NCBI GenBank assembly: GCA_030730365.1
Contig: JANQVJ010000040.1
Coordinates: 85,155-149,154, forward strand
Origin: Verrucomicrobiales bacterium
Lineage (GTDB): Bacteria > Verrucomicrobiota > Verrucomicrobiia > Verrucomicrobiales > DEV007
Direction: 5' to 3'
Length of the DNA stretch: 64,000 bases
Numbering within the stretch: position 1 is the stretch's first letter; every line of letters starts with the position of its first letter. Positions 17,047-25,139 of this stretch are shown one piece after another. The position numbers and the translations under genes are program-made. The notes beneath the pieces were generated by a model. The model was not told the DNA's origin, did no database searches, and saw only the letters and a list, made by a program, of their open reading frames with translations.

Positions 17047-17052
17047 TCGCGG

Positions 17053-17335
17053 TTAGAGCAATCGGGATAGCAGAATCCGGGCGGAGACCGCTGCGGAGAC
17101 CGCGAGAGGAGTGGTTTTTTCGAAGGGATTAACCTCCACGAAAGGGAGATCTCTCAGCATTTGAAAAGCATGAGAGGCGCCCGCTTGGGTCTGGAAATGA
17201 GGTAGGGCTGATTCCAGCCCTCGACCGCCTCGCGCAGTTCGTAGTGGTCGAGAATGAGGGAGGGGGCGAGTTTGGCGTCCGGAGAGGAAAAAGTCGGCGG
17301 GGAAGTCCCCCGAGACGATGAGCGTCACGGGGGGC
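17053..17335 (-). pseudogene. Possible decayed gene remnant between two sulfatases
   Basis: On the minus strand, protein-like stretches appear in different frames: VTLIVSGDFPADFFLSG, then after a shift DAKLAPSLILDHYELREAVEGWNQPYL..., then FVEVNPFEKTTPLAVSAAVSARILL. Each has gene-like composition but no frame is open throughout. This suggests a frameshifted remnant of an unrecognised gene, although chance open frames in GC-rich DNA are possible. The track ORF 17053-17430 joins two of these frames only by overlapping the sulfatase end. Confidence 0.3.
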
Positions 17336-18910
17336 TTACTCTTTCGCTTTTCCTTTTCCCTTGGCTTTCGCCTTCGCTTCCCCTTTGCTCTTTCCGCTGC
17401 CGGCACGCGAAGAGGAGTCGGGAGCGTCAATCGCCGGCACTCTCAGCTCACTGCGGAGCCGGGTGAGTTCGGCGTGCAGGTCCGCCTGGATCTTCGCGTA
17501 GTCTCCGCTGCCGTAGACGTTTGTCATTTCGTCAGGGTCCTCTTCGCGATCAATGAGGGTCCAGTAGTTCGTGTCGGGTTCGTAAAAGTGGAAGAGTTTG
17601 TATCGGTCCGTCACAACGCCGTAGTGTTTGCGCACGCTGTGCGGGCCGGGATATTCGTAGTAGTGGTAGTAGAAGCTGGTGCGCCAGTCATCGGGCGTCC
17701 CGCCTTTGAAAATGGGCATAAGGCTGCGGCCCTGCATGTCGTCGGGGACGGGTTCGCCGGCGGCCTCGAGGAAGGTCTCGGGAAAGTCGAGGATGGAGAC
17801 CATCGCGTCGCTGCGGGTCCCCGGTTTGATCACCGCCGGCCAGCGGACGAGGAAAGGTGTCGTGAGCGATTCCTCGTAGATCCATCGTTTGTCGAACCAG
17901 CCGTGCTCGCCGAGGTAAAAGCCCTGATCCGAGGAGAGAATGACGAGAGTGTTTTCAGCAATGCCCTCAGCTTTGAGCGCATCGAGCATCGCGCCGACTG
18001 CCTCGTCGACCGCTTTTACCGTGCCGAGATAATCGTGCATGTATCGCTGATAGCGCCAGCGGACGAGATCCTCGCCGCTGAGCTCGGGGATGACTTTGTT
18101 GAGTGGTTCGTAGTAGCCGTCCCAGATTTTTTTCTGCTCTTCGTTGAGGTAGGGTGGGGCCGTCTCTTTGGAATCACGCGGAGTGAAGGTTTTTGCGAGG
18201 GTCATGTCCTGCTCGAGCTCGGCGATCCCGCGACCGGAGTAGTCGTCGAAGAGGGTGGCGGGCTCGGGGAAGACGCGGTCGCTGTGCCAGCCCAGATGGC
18301 GCAGGGCCGGGGCCCACTCGCGGTGGGGAGCTTTGTGCTGACTCATCAGGACGAAGGGCTTCGTTTTGTCCCGTGACTTGAGCCACTCGATCGAGAATTC
18401 ACTGATGAGATCGGTCGTGTAACCGGTGTGCTGCACCTTTTTGCCGTCGCGAATCATCGGCGGATTGTAGTAGATGCCCTGACCGGGGAGGATATGCCAG
18501 TGATCAAAGCCGACCGGATCACTCACGAGATGCCATTTCCCGATCACGGCAGTCTGGTAGCCGGCCGCCTGGAGAAGTTTGGGGAAAGTCTGCTGAGAGG
18601 AGTCGAAGGTGCTCCCATTGTGGTAAAAGCCGTTGAGGTGGCTGTATTTACCCGTCATGATGACCGCCCGACTCGGACCGCAGATGGAGTTCGGGACGAC
18701 GCAGCGTTCGAAGAGCATGCCCTCTTTCGCGATGCGGTCCATGTTCGGGGTTTCGAGTAGCTTCAGCTCATGTCCGTAGGCGCTGATCGCCTGGACGGTG
18801 AGATCGTCGCAGAAGATGAAGACGATGTTGGGCTTTGTCTGTTCTTCCGCGGTGAAGGCGGGCGTGACTAAGGCGAGAAAGAGAGCGGAAAGAAAATGGC
18901 GGGACTTCAT
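17336..18910 (-). CDS. Secreted sulfatase (type I), CGPSR motif, Lys-rich C-terminus
   Basis: 524 residues with a signal peptide (MKSRHFLSALFLALVTPAFTAEE). The sulfatase core has NIVFIFCDDLTVQAISAYG (metal Asp pair), ICGPSRAVIMTGKYSHLNG (formylglycine Cys in CxPSR), VIGKWHLVSDP, and LSSDQGFYLGEHGWFDKR (the Asp-Gln variant of DN seen in many sulfatases). Mid-protein regions (QHKAPHREWAP, RYQRYMHDYLGTVKAVDEAVG) resemble N-sulphoglucosamine/heparan-type and other arylsulfatase-like groups. It ends in an unusual basic tail rich in AKAKGKGK. Substrate not predictable. Confidence 0.9.
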   Translation of the reverse strand: MKSRHFLSALFLALVTPAFTAEEQTKPNIVFIFCDDLTVQAISAYGHELKLLETPNMDRIAKEGMLFERCVVPNSICGPSRAVIMTGKYSHLNGFYHNGSTFDSSQQTFPKLLQAAGYQTAVIGKWHLVSDPVGFDHWHILPGQGIYYNPPMIRDGKKVQHTGYTTDLISEFSIEWLKSRDKTKPFVLMSQHKAPHREWAPALRHLGWHSDRVFPEPATLFDDYSGRGIAELEQDMTLAKTFTPRDSKETAPPYLNEEQKKIWDGYYEPLNKVIPELSGEDLVRWRYQRYMHDYLGTVKAVDEAVGAMLDALKAEGIAENTLVILSSDQGFYLGEHGWFDKRWIYEESLTTPFLVRWPAVIKPGTRSDAMVSILDFPETFLEAAGEPVPDDMQGRSLMPIFKGGTPDDWRTSFYYHYYEYPGPHSVRKHYGVVTDRYKLFHFYEPDTNYWTLIDREEDPDEMTNVYGSGDYAKIQADLHAELTRLRSELRVPAIDAPDSSSRAGSGKSKGEAKAKAKGKGKAKE

Positions 18911-19210
18911 AGGAATGTTCCCGCCAGAGTGGAGAAGGACGGCACGCCAGTCAAGCCCGCCATGCCATTTCGCCGGTGAGCTTACTTGTCGAGATTACCC
19001 CGGATGCGCCAGAAATGTCATTGTAGGACACGCCGGAGTAGCGGGAACGAATCGTCATGCGGCGTCCTTTCCCTCGGGGGGCGGAATGATTGAGGAAAAA
19101 TTGAAAATCACGTTTGGGATTCCGCATTGAATATTCCGTGATCGCCCGTCAAACGTTAGCAGCAGCGTCGACGGCATTGCAAAAATCCATCTTTCATCGT
19201 ATCGGGCAGT
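18911..19210. other. Intergenic region, no gene seen
   Basis: This gap separates the divergent sulfatase and CPBP genes and should contain both promoters. I saw no convincing ORF, RNA gene, strong hairpin or clear -35/-10 pair in it. Confidence 0.4.
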
Positions 19211-20221
19211 ATGTTCGGAGGAGCCTTTTTTCAGTCCACCCTATTTAAAATCGCCGCCTTTCTCCTCGGCACCGTTATCCTCGGAGCGACTTTTGCCCCA
19301 GGCCTCTATATTGGCGGCAAGCATGTCGTCGCCGAAGGCTGGCTCGAGGGGACCTGGCTGGAGAGCATCAACGATTCGATGCGGCGCGCCCATTTCTCGC
19401 GCTATTTCAACCGTGCCATTCTCCTGGGCGCTCTGCTCATGCTGTGGCCGACGCTGCGCTGGCTCAATGCGGGCCGGGAAAAAAAGGCCATGACCCGACC
19501 CACCGGGGAGGCGATGCGCGAGCAACTCCTCCTCGAAGCGAATCCGGTCTGGTGGCGGCATCTTCTCATCGGCTTTGTCCTCGCCGGTGGCACCCTGCTG
19601 CTGCTCGGTTCCTTCTACGTGGGACTCGGCTGGTATGAGGCCGTCGACACGCCAAAGCCGCTCGTGCGGGTGCTCTTTAGCGCGCTGGGAACGGCGGTAG
19701 CGGTCGGGCTGCTCGAGGAGTTTGTCTTCCGTGGGGCCTTCCACGCCGTCCTCGCGAAGCTCCTAAAGCCGAAGACGCTCTTCTGGGTCATCGCGATTTT
19801 TTTTGCCGTGATTCACTTTTTCAATGCGCCTAAATCGCTCGAGGTCGAAGCGGTTCACTACGGATCCGGTTTCTGGATGGTGGGAAAGATCTTCGAGCAT
19901 TTCATTTCCCAGTTTGCCAATCCCTATTTCCTCTTCGCCGAGTTTGCGGTTCTACTCTCGATCGGCCTCGTCCTCGGCTACACGCGGATGAAGACCGGCT
20001 CGCTCTGGCTCGGGGTCGGGCTCCACGCCGGATGGGTTTTCGGGGTGAAAACCCTCAGCCCCCTGACCCGGCGGGCTTTCGACCCCGGCGAGATGATGCC
20101 CTGGCTGGGTGATAACCTGCGGGTCGGTGCGATATCCTGTCTCGTCGTCTCCTTCACCGGCTTACTCCTCTGGCTCTGGCTCAGGAAAAAATACAGTTCA
20201 CCCTTTCTCCCTCGTGAATGA
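19211..20221 (+). CDS. CPBP (CAAX protease and bacteriocin-processing) family intramembrane protease
   Basis: 336 residues with about seven hydrophobic segments. The C-terminal Abi/CPBP domain has the motif EEFVFRGAFHAVLAKLL (EExxxR), FFAVIHFF (catalytic-type His) and GVGLHAGWVFGVK. These Glu/His residues are the presumed catalytic site of Rce1-type membrane endopeptidases. An N-terminal extension (about residues 1-110) with two helices and a charged loop precedes the domain. The stop overlaps the comF start by 4 bp (ATGA), so translation is probably coupled. Substrate unknown. Confidence 0.85.
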   Translation: MFGGAFFQSTLFKIAAFLLGTVILGATFAPGLYIGGKHVVAEGWLEGTWLESINDSMRRAHFSRYFNRAILLGALLMLWPTLRWLNAGREKKAMTRPTGEAMREQLLLEANPVWWRHLLIGFVLAGGTLLLLGSFYVGLGWYEAVDTPKPLVRVLFSALGTAVAVGLLEEFVFRGAFHAVLAKLLKPKTLFWVIAIFFAVIHFFNAPKSLEVEAVHYGSGFWMVGKIFEHFISQFANPYFLFAEFAVLLSIGLVLGYTRMKTGSLWLGVGLHAGWVFGVKTLSPLTRRAFDPGEMMPWLGDNLRVGAISCLVVSFTGLLLWLWLRKKYSSPFLPRE

Positions 20222-20979
20222 GCACCTGGGTCTCACGCATGCGTCAGGCGGTCATCGGGTGGCTCTACCCTCCCGCCTGCGGCGCGTGTGATCTACCTCT
20301 TGAGGCGGCGCGGCAGCTCGTGAAACCCTTTCTTTGCGAATCCTGCGAGGGCACGCTCGTCCCCATCGGGGCGCATTACTGTCGCATCTGCGGACAGGGA
20401 TTCGAGTCGGCAAGCGCCACCCCTTTTCGGTGTGGGAATTGCGGCGATCGTGAACTCGCGATCGACTTCGCCGTCAGTGTCTACCGCGGGAGCGGGGCGG
20501 GAAAGCGACTGATGCATCATTTCAAATATGGGAAACAGCGCCATCTTGGTCGTCTCTTCGGCGTCATGCTCGATGACGTATGGAGGGATGAGCGGCTCCA
20601 CGGGGGCCCCTGGTGGGTCGTGCCGGTGCCTCTGCACCCCCGACGACTGCGCGAGCGGGGCTTCAATCAGTCCCGTGAACTCGCCCTCGAACTCATCCGT
20701 CGGGCTCCCGAGGGGATGGACCTCACCTACCAGCCCCTCCTCGAGCGGGTCAAACAAACCACCCGTCAGGCCCAACTCGACCGCCGCGAGCGACTTACGA
20801 ATCTGTCCGACGTCTTCGAGGCGTGTGAAAAGCTCCCCTCGGCCCCGTCCGGCGGCGCACGAATCCTCCTCGTTGATGACGTCATCACCACCGGAACGAC
20901 CGTTTCCGAGTGCGCCGCGGTCCTTTACGAACGGCTCGAAATCGGGCAAATTGCCGCCATTTCCGTCCTCCGCGGGTAG
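20218..20979 (+). CDS. ComF family phosphoribosyltransferase-like protein
   Basis: 253 residues. An N-terminal double zinc-finger region has four CxxC pairs (CGACDLP, CESCEG, CRICGQ, CGNCGD). A PRTase fold follows, with FKYGKQRHLGRLFG, VPVPLHPRRLRERGFNQSRELA, RQAQLDRRERLTNL and the PRPP-binding ILLVDDVITTGTTV. ComF/GntX proteins assist natural DNA uptake in Gram-positives and H. influenzae; elsewhere the role is unclear. No other competence gene is adjacent. It is coupled to the CPBP gene upstream. Confidence 0.9.
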   Translation: MSTWVSRMRQAVIGWLYPPACGACDLPLEAARQLVKPFLCESCEGTLVPIGAHYCRICGQGFESASATPFRCGNCGDRELAIDFAVSVYRGSGAGKRLMHHFKYGKQRHLGRLFGVMLDDVWRDERLHGGPWWVVPVPLHPRRLRERGFNQSRELALELIRRAPEGMDLTYQPLLERVKQTTRQAQLDRRERLTNLSDVFEACEKLPSAPSGGARILLVDDVITTGTTVSECAAVLYERLEIGQIAAISVLRG

Positions 20980-21080
20980 CCCTTCAGGTTGGAAATCTGG
21001 TTGTGATCCCGCCATAACCCGCTATTTTCCCGATGCGGCCCAGGTCGTGAAACACCCCAAACACACACTAAATTCCTCCT

Positions 21081-21917
21081 ATGGGCATCTTCAAAAAGCG
21101 CTCCATTGCTTCCCTCGGGAAGAAAAAATCCGACATGCCCGAAGGGCTGTGGAACAAGTGTCCGTCCTGCGGAGCGATCATCGATGAGATCACGCTGAAA
21201 CAGCGCAACCGCGTCTGCACCAAGTGTGATCACCATTTTACGCTGACCTCGCAAGAGCGCGTCGCGATGCTTCTCGATCCCGATTCCTTCGAGGAAATGG
21301 ATGCGACGATCGAGTCGAGCGATGCCCTCGGATTCAAAGGCTACTCTGACAAGGTCAAAGGCTATCAGAAAAAGACCGGGCTCAAGGACGCCGTTCTTTC
21401 CGGCAGAGGTTCCATCCTCGGTCATCCGGTCACTCTCGGAGTGATGGACTTCCGCTTCCTCGGTGCAAGCATGGGCTCGGCCGCCGGCGAGAAACTGACG
21501 CGTGCGATCGAAGCCGCAACGGCCGAGCGACGAGCCTCCATCATCGTCTGTGCTTCGGGCGGGGCGCGGATGCACGAGGGCATCCTCAGCCTTATGCAAA
21601 TGGCCAAGACAAGCGGCGCCCTCGCTCGTCATCACGCCGCCGGTCTGCCCTACATTTCCATTCTTACACACCCCACCACGGGTGGGGTCACGGCGAGTTT
21701 TGCGACCCTCGGCGACATCATCATGGCGGAGCCGAACTGCATGATCGGGTTCGCCGGTCCCCGCGTCATCAAAGAGACGACCCACCAGAATCTGCCCCCC
21801 GGATTCCAGACCGCGGAGTTCCTCCTCGATCACGGTCTCGTCGACATGATCGTGCCGAGGTCGGTGATGCGTGAGCGTATTGGGCAACTGCTCGAGTTTA
21901 TGCTGCCGAGACGGTAG
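21081..21917 (+). CDS. accD: Acetyl-CoA carboxylase carboxyltransferase subunit beta
   Basis: 278 residues. AccD, with AccA, transfers the carboxyl group from biotin-BCCP to acetyl-CoA to make malonyl-CoA, the first step of fatty-acid synthesis. It has the N-terminal zinc ribbon CPSCG..CTKCDHHF, the crotonase-like core GVMDFRFLGASMGSAAGEKL, CASGGARMHEGILSLMQMAKTSGAL, PYISILTHPTTGGVTASFATLGD and FAGPRVIKETTHQNLPPGFQTAEFL. Length is standard. Its stop abuts a heptanucleotide repeat, with pyrD convergent beyond it. Confidence 0.96.
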   Translation: MGIFKKRSIASLGKKKSDMPEGLWNKCPSCGAIIDEITLKQRNRVCTKCDHHFTLTSQERVAMLLDPDSFEEMDATIESSDALGFKGYSDKVKGYQKKTGLKDAVLSGRGSILGHPVTLGVMDFRFLGASMGSAAGEKLTRAIEAATAERRASIIVCASGGARMHEGILSLMQMAKTSGALARHHAAGLPYISILTHPTTGGVTASFATLGDIIMAEPNCMIGFAGPRVIKETTHQNLPPGFQTAEFLLDHGLVDMIVPRSVMRERIGQLLEFMLPRR

Positions 21918-21921
21918 TTGG

Positions 21922-21956
21922 AGCTGTTAGCTGTTAGCTGTTAGCTGTTAGCTGTT
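21922..21956. repeat. Five tandem copies of AGCTGTT
   Basis: Exactly five 7-bp units lie between the accD stop and the pyrD coding end. The pyrD stop and its last residues (QLTANS) are read from the repeat on the minus strand. Because a 7-bp unit cycles through all frames, a TAA appears within any three copies, so gain or loss of units would not extend PyrD much. Confidence 0.9.
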
Positions 21957-23001
21957 TACCGGGTAGACCGGCGATCTCCGTCACCAGCCTTGGGCCTTTG
22001 TAGACGAGGCCGGTGTAGACCTGGACGAGGGCAGCACCGGCGTCGAATTTGGCTTTGGCATCGTCGGCGCTCATGACCCCGCCGGATCCGATGATGGGAA
22101 TGGTGGCATTCATTTCCTGCCGCAGGAGTCGCAGGACGGCAGTCGATTTGGTCGTAAGCGGGGCGCCGCTGAGACCGCCGGCTTCTCCCGCGAGAGAATG
22201 CCCGGCGACGGCCTCGCGTTCTATCGTGGTGTTCGTGGTGATGACGCCGTCGATCCCAGTCTCGTTAAAAACACCAGCCAGAGCGATGACCGCTTCGTCC
22301 GAAAGATCGGGCGCGATCTTGATCACGATGGGCACATATTTGCCGCCCTGAGCGGCCTGCAGCTCGACTCGTTTTGCCTGGAGTTGCCGGATGAGGTCGC
22401 CACAGGTCTCCGCATTCTGCAAGTCGCGCAGTCCCTTGGTGTTCGGTGAGGAAAGGTTCGCGGTCACATAGTCGGCGGCGGCATAGACACCCTCGAAGCA
22501 AATCAGGTAGTCGCGGATGGCTTCCTCGTTGGGGGTGTCAAAGTTTTTACCGATATTGATCCCGAGGACGCCGTTGAAATCTTTTCGGGAATGCGCCAGA
22601 TTCTCCAGCATGCCTTCGATCCCGGGGTTGTTAAAACCCATGCGGTTGATGATGGCCTCGTGCTCCTTGAGACGGAAAAGGCGCGGCTTTTCGTTCCCGG
22701 GCTGGGGGCGGGGAGTGATAGTGCCGATCTCAACGTGGCCGAAGCCAAGTTCTCCGAAGGCGTGGACGGCGCTGCCGGTCTTGTCGAGTCCGGCCGCGAG
22801 GCCGACGCGATTGGGAAAGCTCAGACCCATCAGCTCGACTGCCGATGCCCCGACAGGGTTGCTTGCGTGGCCTGCCCCTGTTAACCCGCGCAGGATCCCC
22901 AGTGTATCGGCAAACCGCATCATCGAGAGGGTGGCGTGGTGGGCCGATTCCGCGTCCATAGCGAAAAGGAGACGTCGGGCGAGCGGGTAGAGGTCTGGCA
23001 T
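21934..23001 (-). CDS. pyrD: Dihydroorotate dehydrogenase (quinone), class 2
   Basis: 355 residues from the ATG of MPDLYPLARRLLFAMDAESAHH; the track start is 20 codons earlier. It oxidises dihydroorotate to orotate with FMN and passes electrons to quinone at the inner membrane. It carries the N-terminal membrane-association helix typical of class 2, GLAAGLDKTGSAVHAFGELGFGHVEIGTITPRPQPGN, INRMGFNNPG, the catalytic-Ser region NLSSPNTKGLRDLQ, VIKIAPDLSDE, TTNTTIERE and IIGSGGVMSADDAKAKFDAGAALVQVYTGLVYKGP. The C-terminal tail derives from a heptanucleotide repeat. Confidence 0.95.
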   Translation of the reverse strand: MPDLYPLARRLLFAMDAESAHHATLSMMRFADTLGILRGLTGAGHASNPVGASAVELMGLSFPNRVGLAAGLDKTGSAVHAFGELGFGHVEIGTITPRPQPGNEKPRLFRLKEHEAIINRMGFNNPGIEGMLENLAHSRKDFNGVLGINIGKNFDTPNEEAIRDYLICFEGVYAAADYVTANLSSPNTKGLRDLQNAETCGDLIRQLQAKRVELQAAQGGKYVPIVIKIAPDLSDEAVIALAGVFNETGIDGVITTNTTIEREAVAGHSLAGEAGGLSGAPLTTKSTAVLRLLRQEMNATIPIIGSGGVMSADDAKAKFDAGAALVQVYTGLVYKGPRLVTEIAGLPGKQLTANS

Positions 23002-23109
23002 GGAGACGAATAGACCGGACCGGCACGTCGGGCAACTCTCGCGGAAGGGAAAACTCTGCATTGCCCCGGCTCGTAAGTTGAAGGAAACTATCGCTCGAAC
23101 CCACCCTCT

Positions 23110-25071
23110 ATGAACCGCATCGTTGCCGGGGCTGCCGCCCTCAATCAGACTCCTCTCGACTGGTCGGGCAACACACGTCGCGCTGTCGCAGCGGTCGTGG
23201 CGGCGAGGGAGCAGGGTGTCGGCTGGCTCTGTCTGCCCGAGCTCGGCCTGACTGGCTATGGCTGCGAGGATATGTTTCTCTCACCCGAGGTCGGGGAGCG
23301 CGCGCTCGCCTCGCTGCTCGACTTTGCTCCGCAATGCGCGGGCCTCGTTGTGGCGGTCGGCCTGCCGCTCTGGTTTGAGAGTTCGGTTTTCAATGTGGTG
23401 GCCGTGATCATCGATGGCGAACTCGCCGGTTTCGTGGCGAAGCAGAATCTCGCGGGCGACGGACTGCACTACGAACCGCGCTGGTTCAAAGCCTGGCCCG
23501 AGGGCTGCGTCGAGCGGATCACGGTGGGTGGGCGTGAGGTGCCGCTCGGGGATCTTGTCTTCAAAATCGGCGGTGTGCGACTGGGATTCGAGATCTGTGA
23601 GGACGCCTGGGTCGCCGATCGTCCCGGGACAAGACTCGCCCGGCGCGGGGTGGATCTGATTTTCAACCCCAGCGCGAGCCATTTTGCCTTCGGTAAACAG
23701 CTCGTGCGGGAACGTTTCGTGCTCGAGGGATCGCGGGCCTTTGCCTGCGGGTATGTCTACGCGAACCTGCTCGGGAATGAGGCAGGCCGTGTTATCTACG
23801 ACGGTGGCACGGTGATCGCCTGCGGGGGCGAGTATGTCGCGGAAGGGCGTCGTTTTTCTTTTCAGGATCATGTCGTGACCGCTGCGACGATCGATCTCAA
23901 CCGCACACGCCTCCATCGGGCACGTCAGGTGAGCCATCGTCCGCTCATGGGCGAGGCGGCCGAGCTCACGGTAAAATCGGCCTTTTCTCCCGAATGGCGC
24001 GGACCCTACGCGACAGCTTTCAGCGAGGCTGATCACGCTGCAGATTTGAAGGAAGAGGAATTTGCGCGGGTCATGGCCCTGGGACTTTTTGATTACCTGC
24101 GCAAGAGCTACTCGGGCGGCTTTGTGGTCTCGCTGAGCGGCGGGGCCGACTCGGCGGCTGTCTCCGTGCTCGTGAAGCTGATGGTGGATCTAGCGGTCAA
24201 CGATCTCGGGGAAGAAGGATTCCGGAAAAAGCTCGGTCATATCCCCTTGGCGGGTAAGCCCGTGATGGAGGAGCTTCTTTCCTGCGTCTATCAGAGCACA
24301 CGAAACAGTTCCGAAACGACGAGAAAGGCGGCGGAAACCGTCGCTGGCGCCATCGGGGCTTCGTATCAGGAATGGGACGTCGATTCCCTCGTCGCGGGTT
24401 ACCGCACCATGGTCGAGGAGGGGATAGGGCGCGATCTGACCTGGGAAGACGACGACGTCACTCTGCAGAACATCCAGGCACGTGTCCGGGCTCCGGGAGT
24501 GTGGATGCTGACGAATATTCGCAATGCCTTGCTCCTCTCCACCAGCAATCGGTCCGAGGCGGCGGTTGGCTACGCGACGATGGACGGGGACACCGCCGGG
24601 GGGCTCAGCCCCATCTCGGGGATCGATAAGGCCTTTTTGCGCCAATGGTTGCGTTGGATGGAGACGACCGGCGCCATGCCTGAGATCGCGCCCATTCCTG
24701 AACTGAGCGTCATCAATGTGCAGGCCCCCACCGCCGAGCTGCGTCCGAGCGAGGAGAAACAGACCGACGAGTCGGATCTGATGCCTTATCCCATCCTCGA
24801 TGCGATCGAGAAGCACGCCATCCGCGATAAGAAGCTGCCGGCCGAGGTCTGGGAACTGATGGTCGAGACGCATCCCGAGTACGATAGCGAAGTGCTCTGT
24901 GCGTGGGTCATTAAGTTCTTCCGCCTCTGGAGCCGCAGCCAGTGGAAGCGCGAACGCTACGCCCCGGGTTTCCACGTCGATGATAAGAATCTCGACCCCA
25001 AGACCTGGTGCCGCTTTCCAATTCTCAGCGCCGGTTTCCGCGACGAGATCGCCGAGTTGGAACAGCGGTAA
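23110..25071 (+). CDS. nadE: Glutamine-dependent NAD+ synthetase
   Basis: 653 residues. An N-terminal nitrilase-type glutaminase is fused to a C-terminal synthetase; it converts deamido-NAD to NAD using glutamine and ATP. The Glu-Lys-Cys triad is visible in CLPELGLTGYGCEDMF, FVAKQNLAGDGLHYEPRWF and LGFEICEDAWV. The ATP-pyrophosphatase loop is SLSGGADSAAVS near residue 345, and LLSTSNRSEAAVGYATMDGDTAGGLSPI is the NaAD/ATP-binding segment. Length fits the fused two-domain type. Divergent from pyrD. Confidence 0.96.
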   Translation: MNRIVAGAAALNQTPLDWSGNTRRAVAAVVAAREQGVGWLCLPELGLTGYGCEDMFLSPEVGERALASLLDFAPQCAGLVVAVGLPLWFESSVFNVVAVIIDGELAGFVAKQNLAGDGLHYEPRWFKAWPEGCVERITVGGREVPLGDLVFKIGGVRLGFEICEDAWVADRPGTRLARRGVDLIFNPSASHFAFGKQLVRERFVLEGSRAFACGYVYANLLGNEAGRVIYDGGTVIACGGEYVAEGRRFSFQDHVVTAATIDLNRTRLHRARQVSHRPLMGEAAELTVKSAFSPEWRGPYATAFSEADHAADLKEEEFARVMALGLFDYLRKSYSGGFVVSLSGGADSAAVSVLVKLMVDLAVNDLGEEGFRKKLGHIPLAGKPVMEELLSCVYQSTRNSSETTRKAAETVAGAIGASYQEWDVDSLVAGYRTMVEEGIGRDLTWEDDDVTLQNIQARVRAPGVWMLTNIRNALLLSTSNRSEAAVGYATMDGDTAGGLSPISGIDKAFLRQWLRWMETTGAMPEIAPIPELSVINVQAPTAELRPSEEKQTDESDLMPYPILDAIEKHAIRDKKLPAEVWELMVETHPEYDSEVLCAWVIKFFRLWSRSQWKRERYAPGFHVDDKNLDPKTWCRFPILSAGFRDEIAELEQR

Positions 25072-25115
25072 AGCAAGATTTTCCATAAGCTCTGGAATAT
25101 TTCTTTGTATTTCTT

Positions 25116-25139
25116 AAAAATTAGAATAGTCTAATTTTT
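25116..25139 (+). promoter_or_regulatory. AT-only inverted repeat abutting the start codon of the Wzz-like gene
   Basis: A perfect 10-bp stem (AAAAATTAGA / TCTAATTTTT) with loop ATAG ends one base before the ATG at 25140. No Shine-Dalgarno sequence is visible. It could be an operator or a weak terminator for nadE; in mRNA it could block the initiation region. The role is inferred. Confidence 0.45.
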
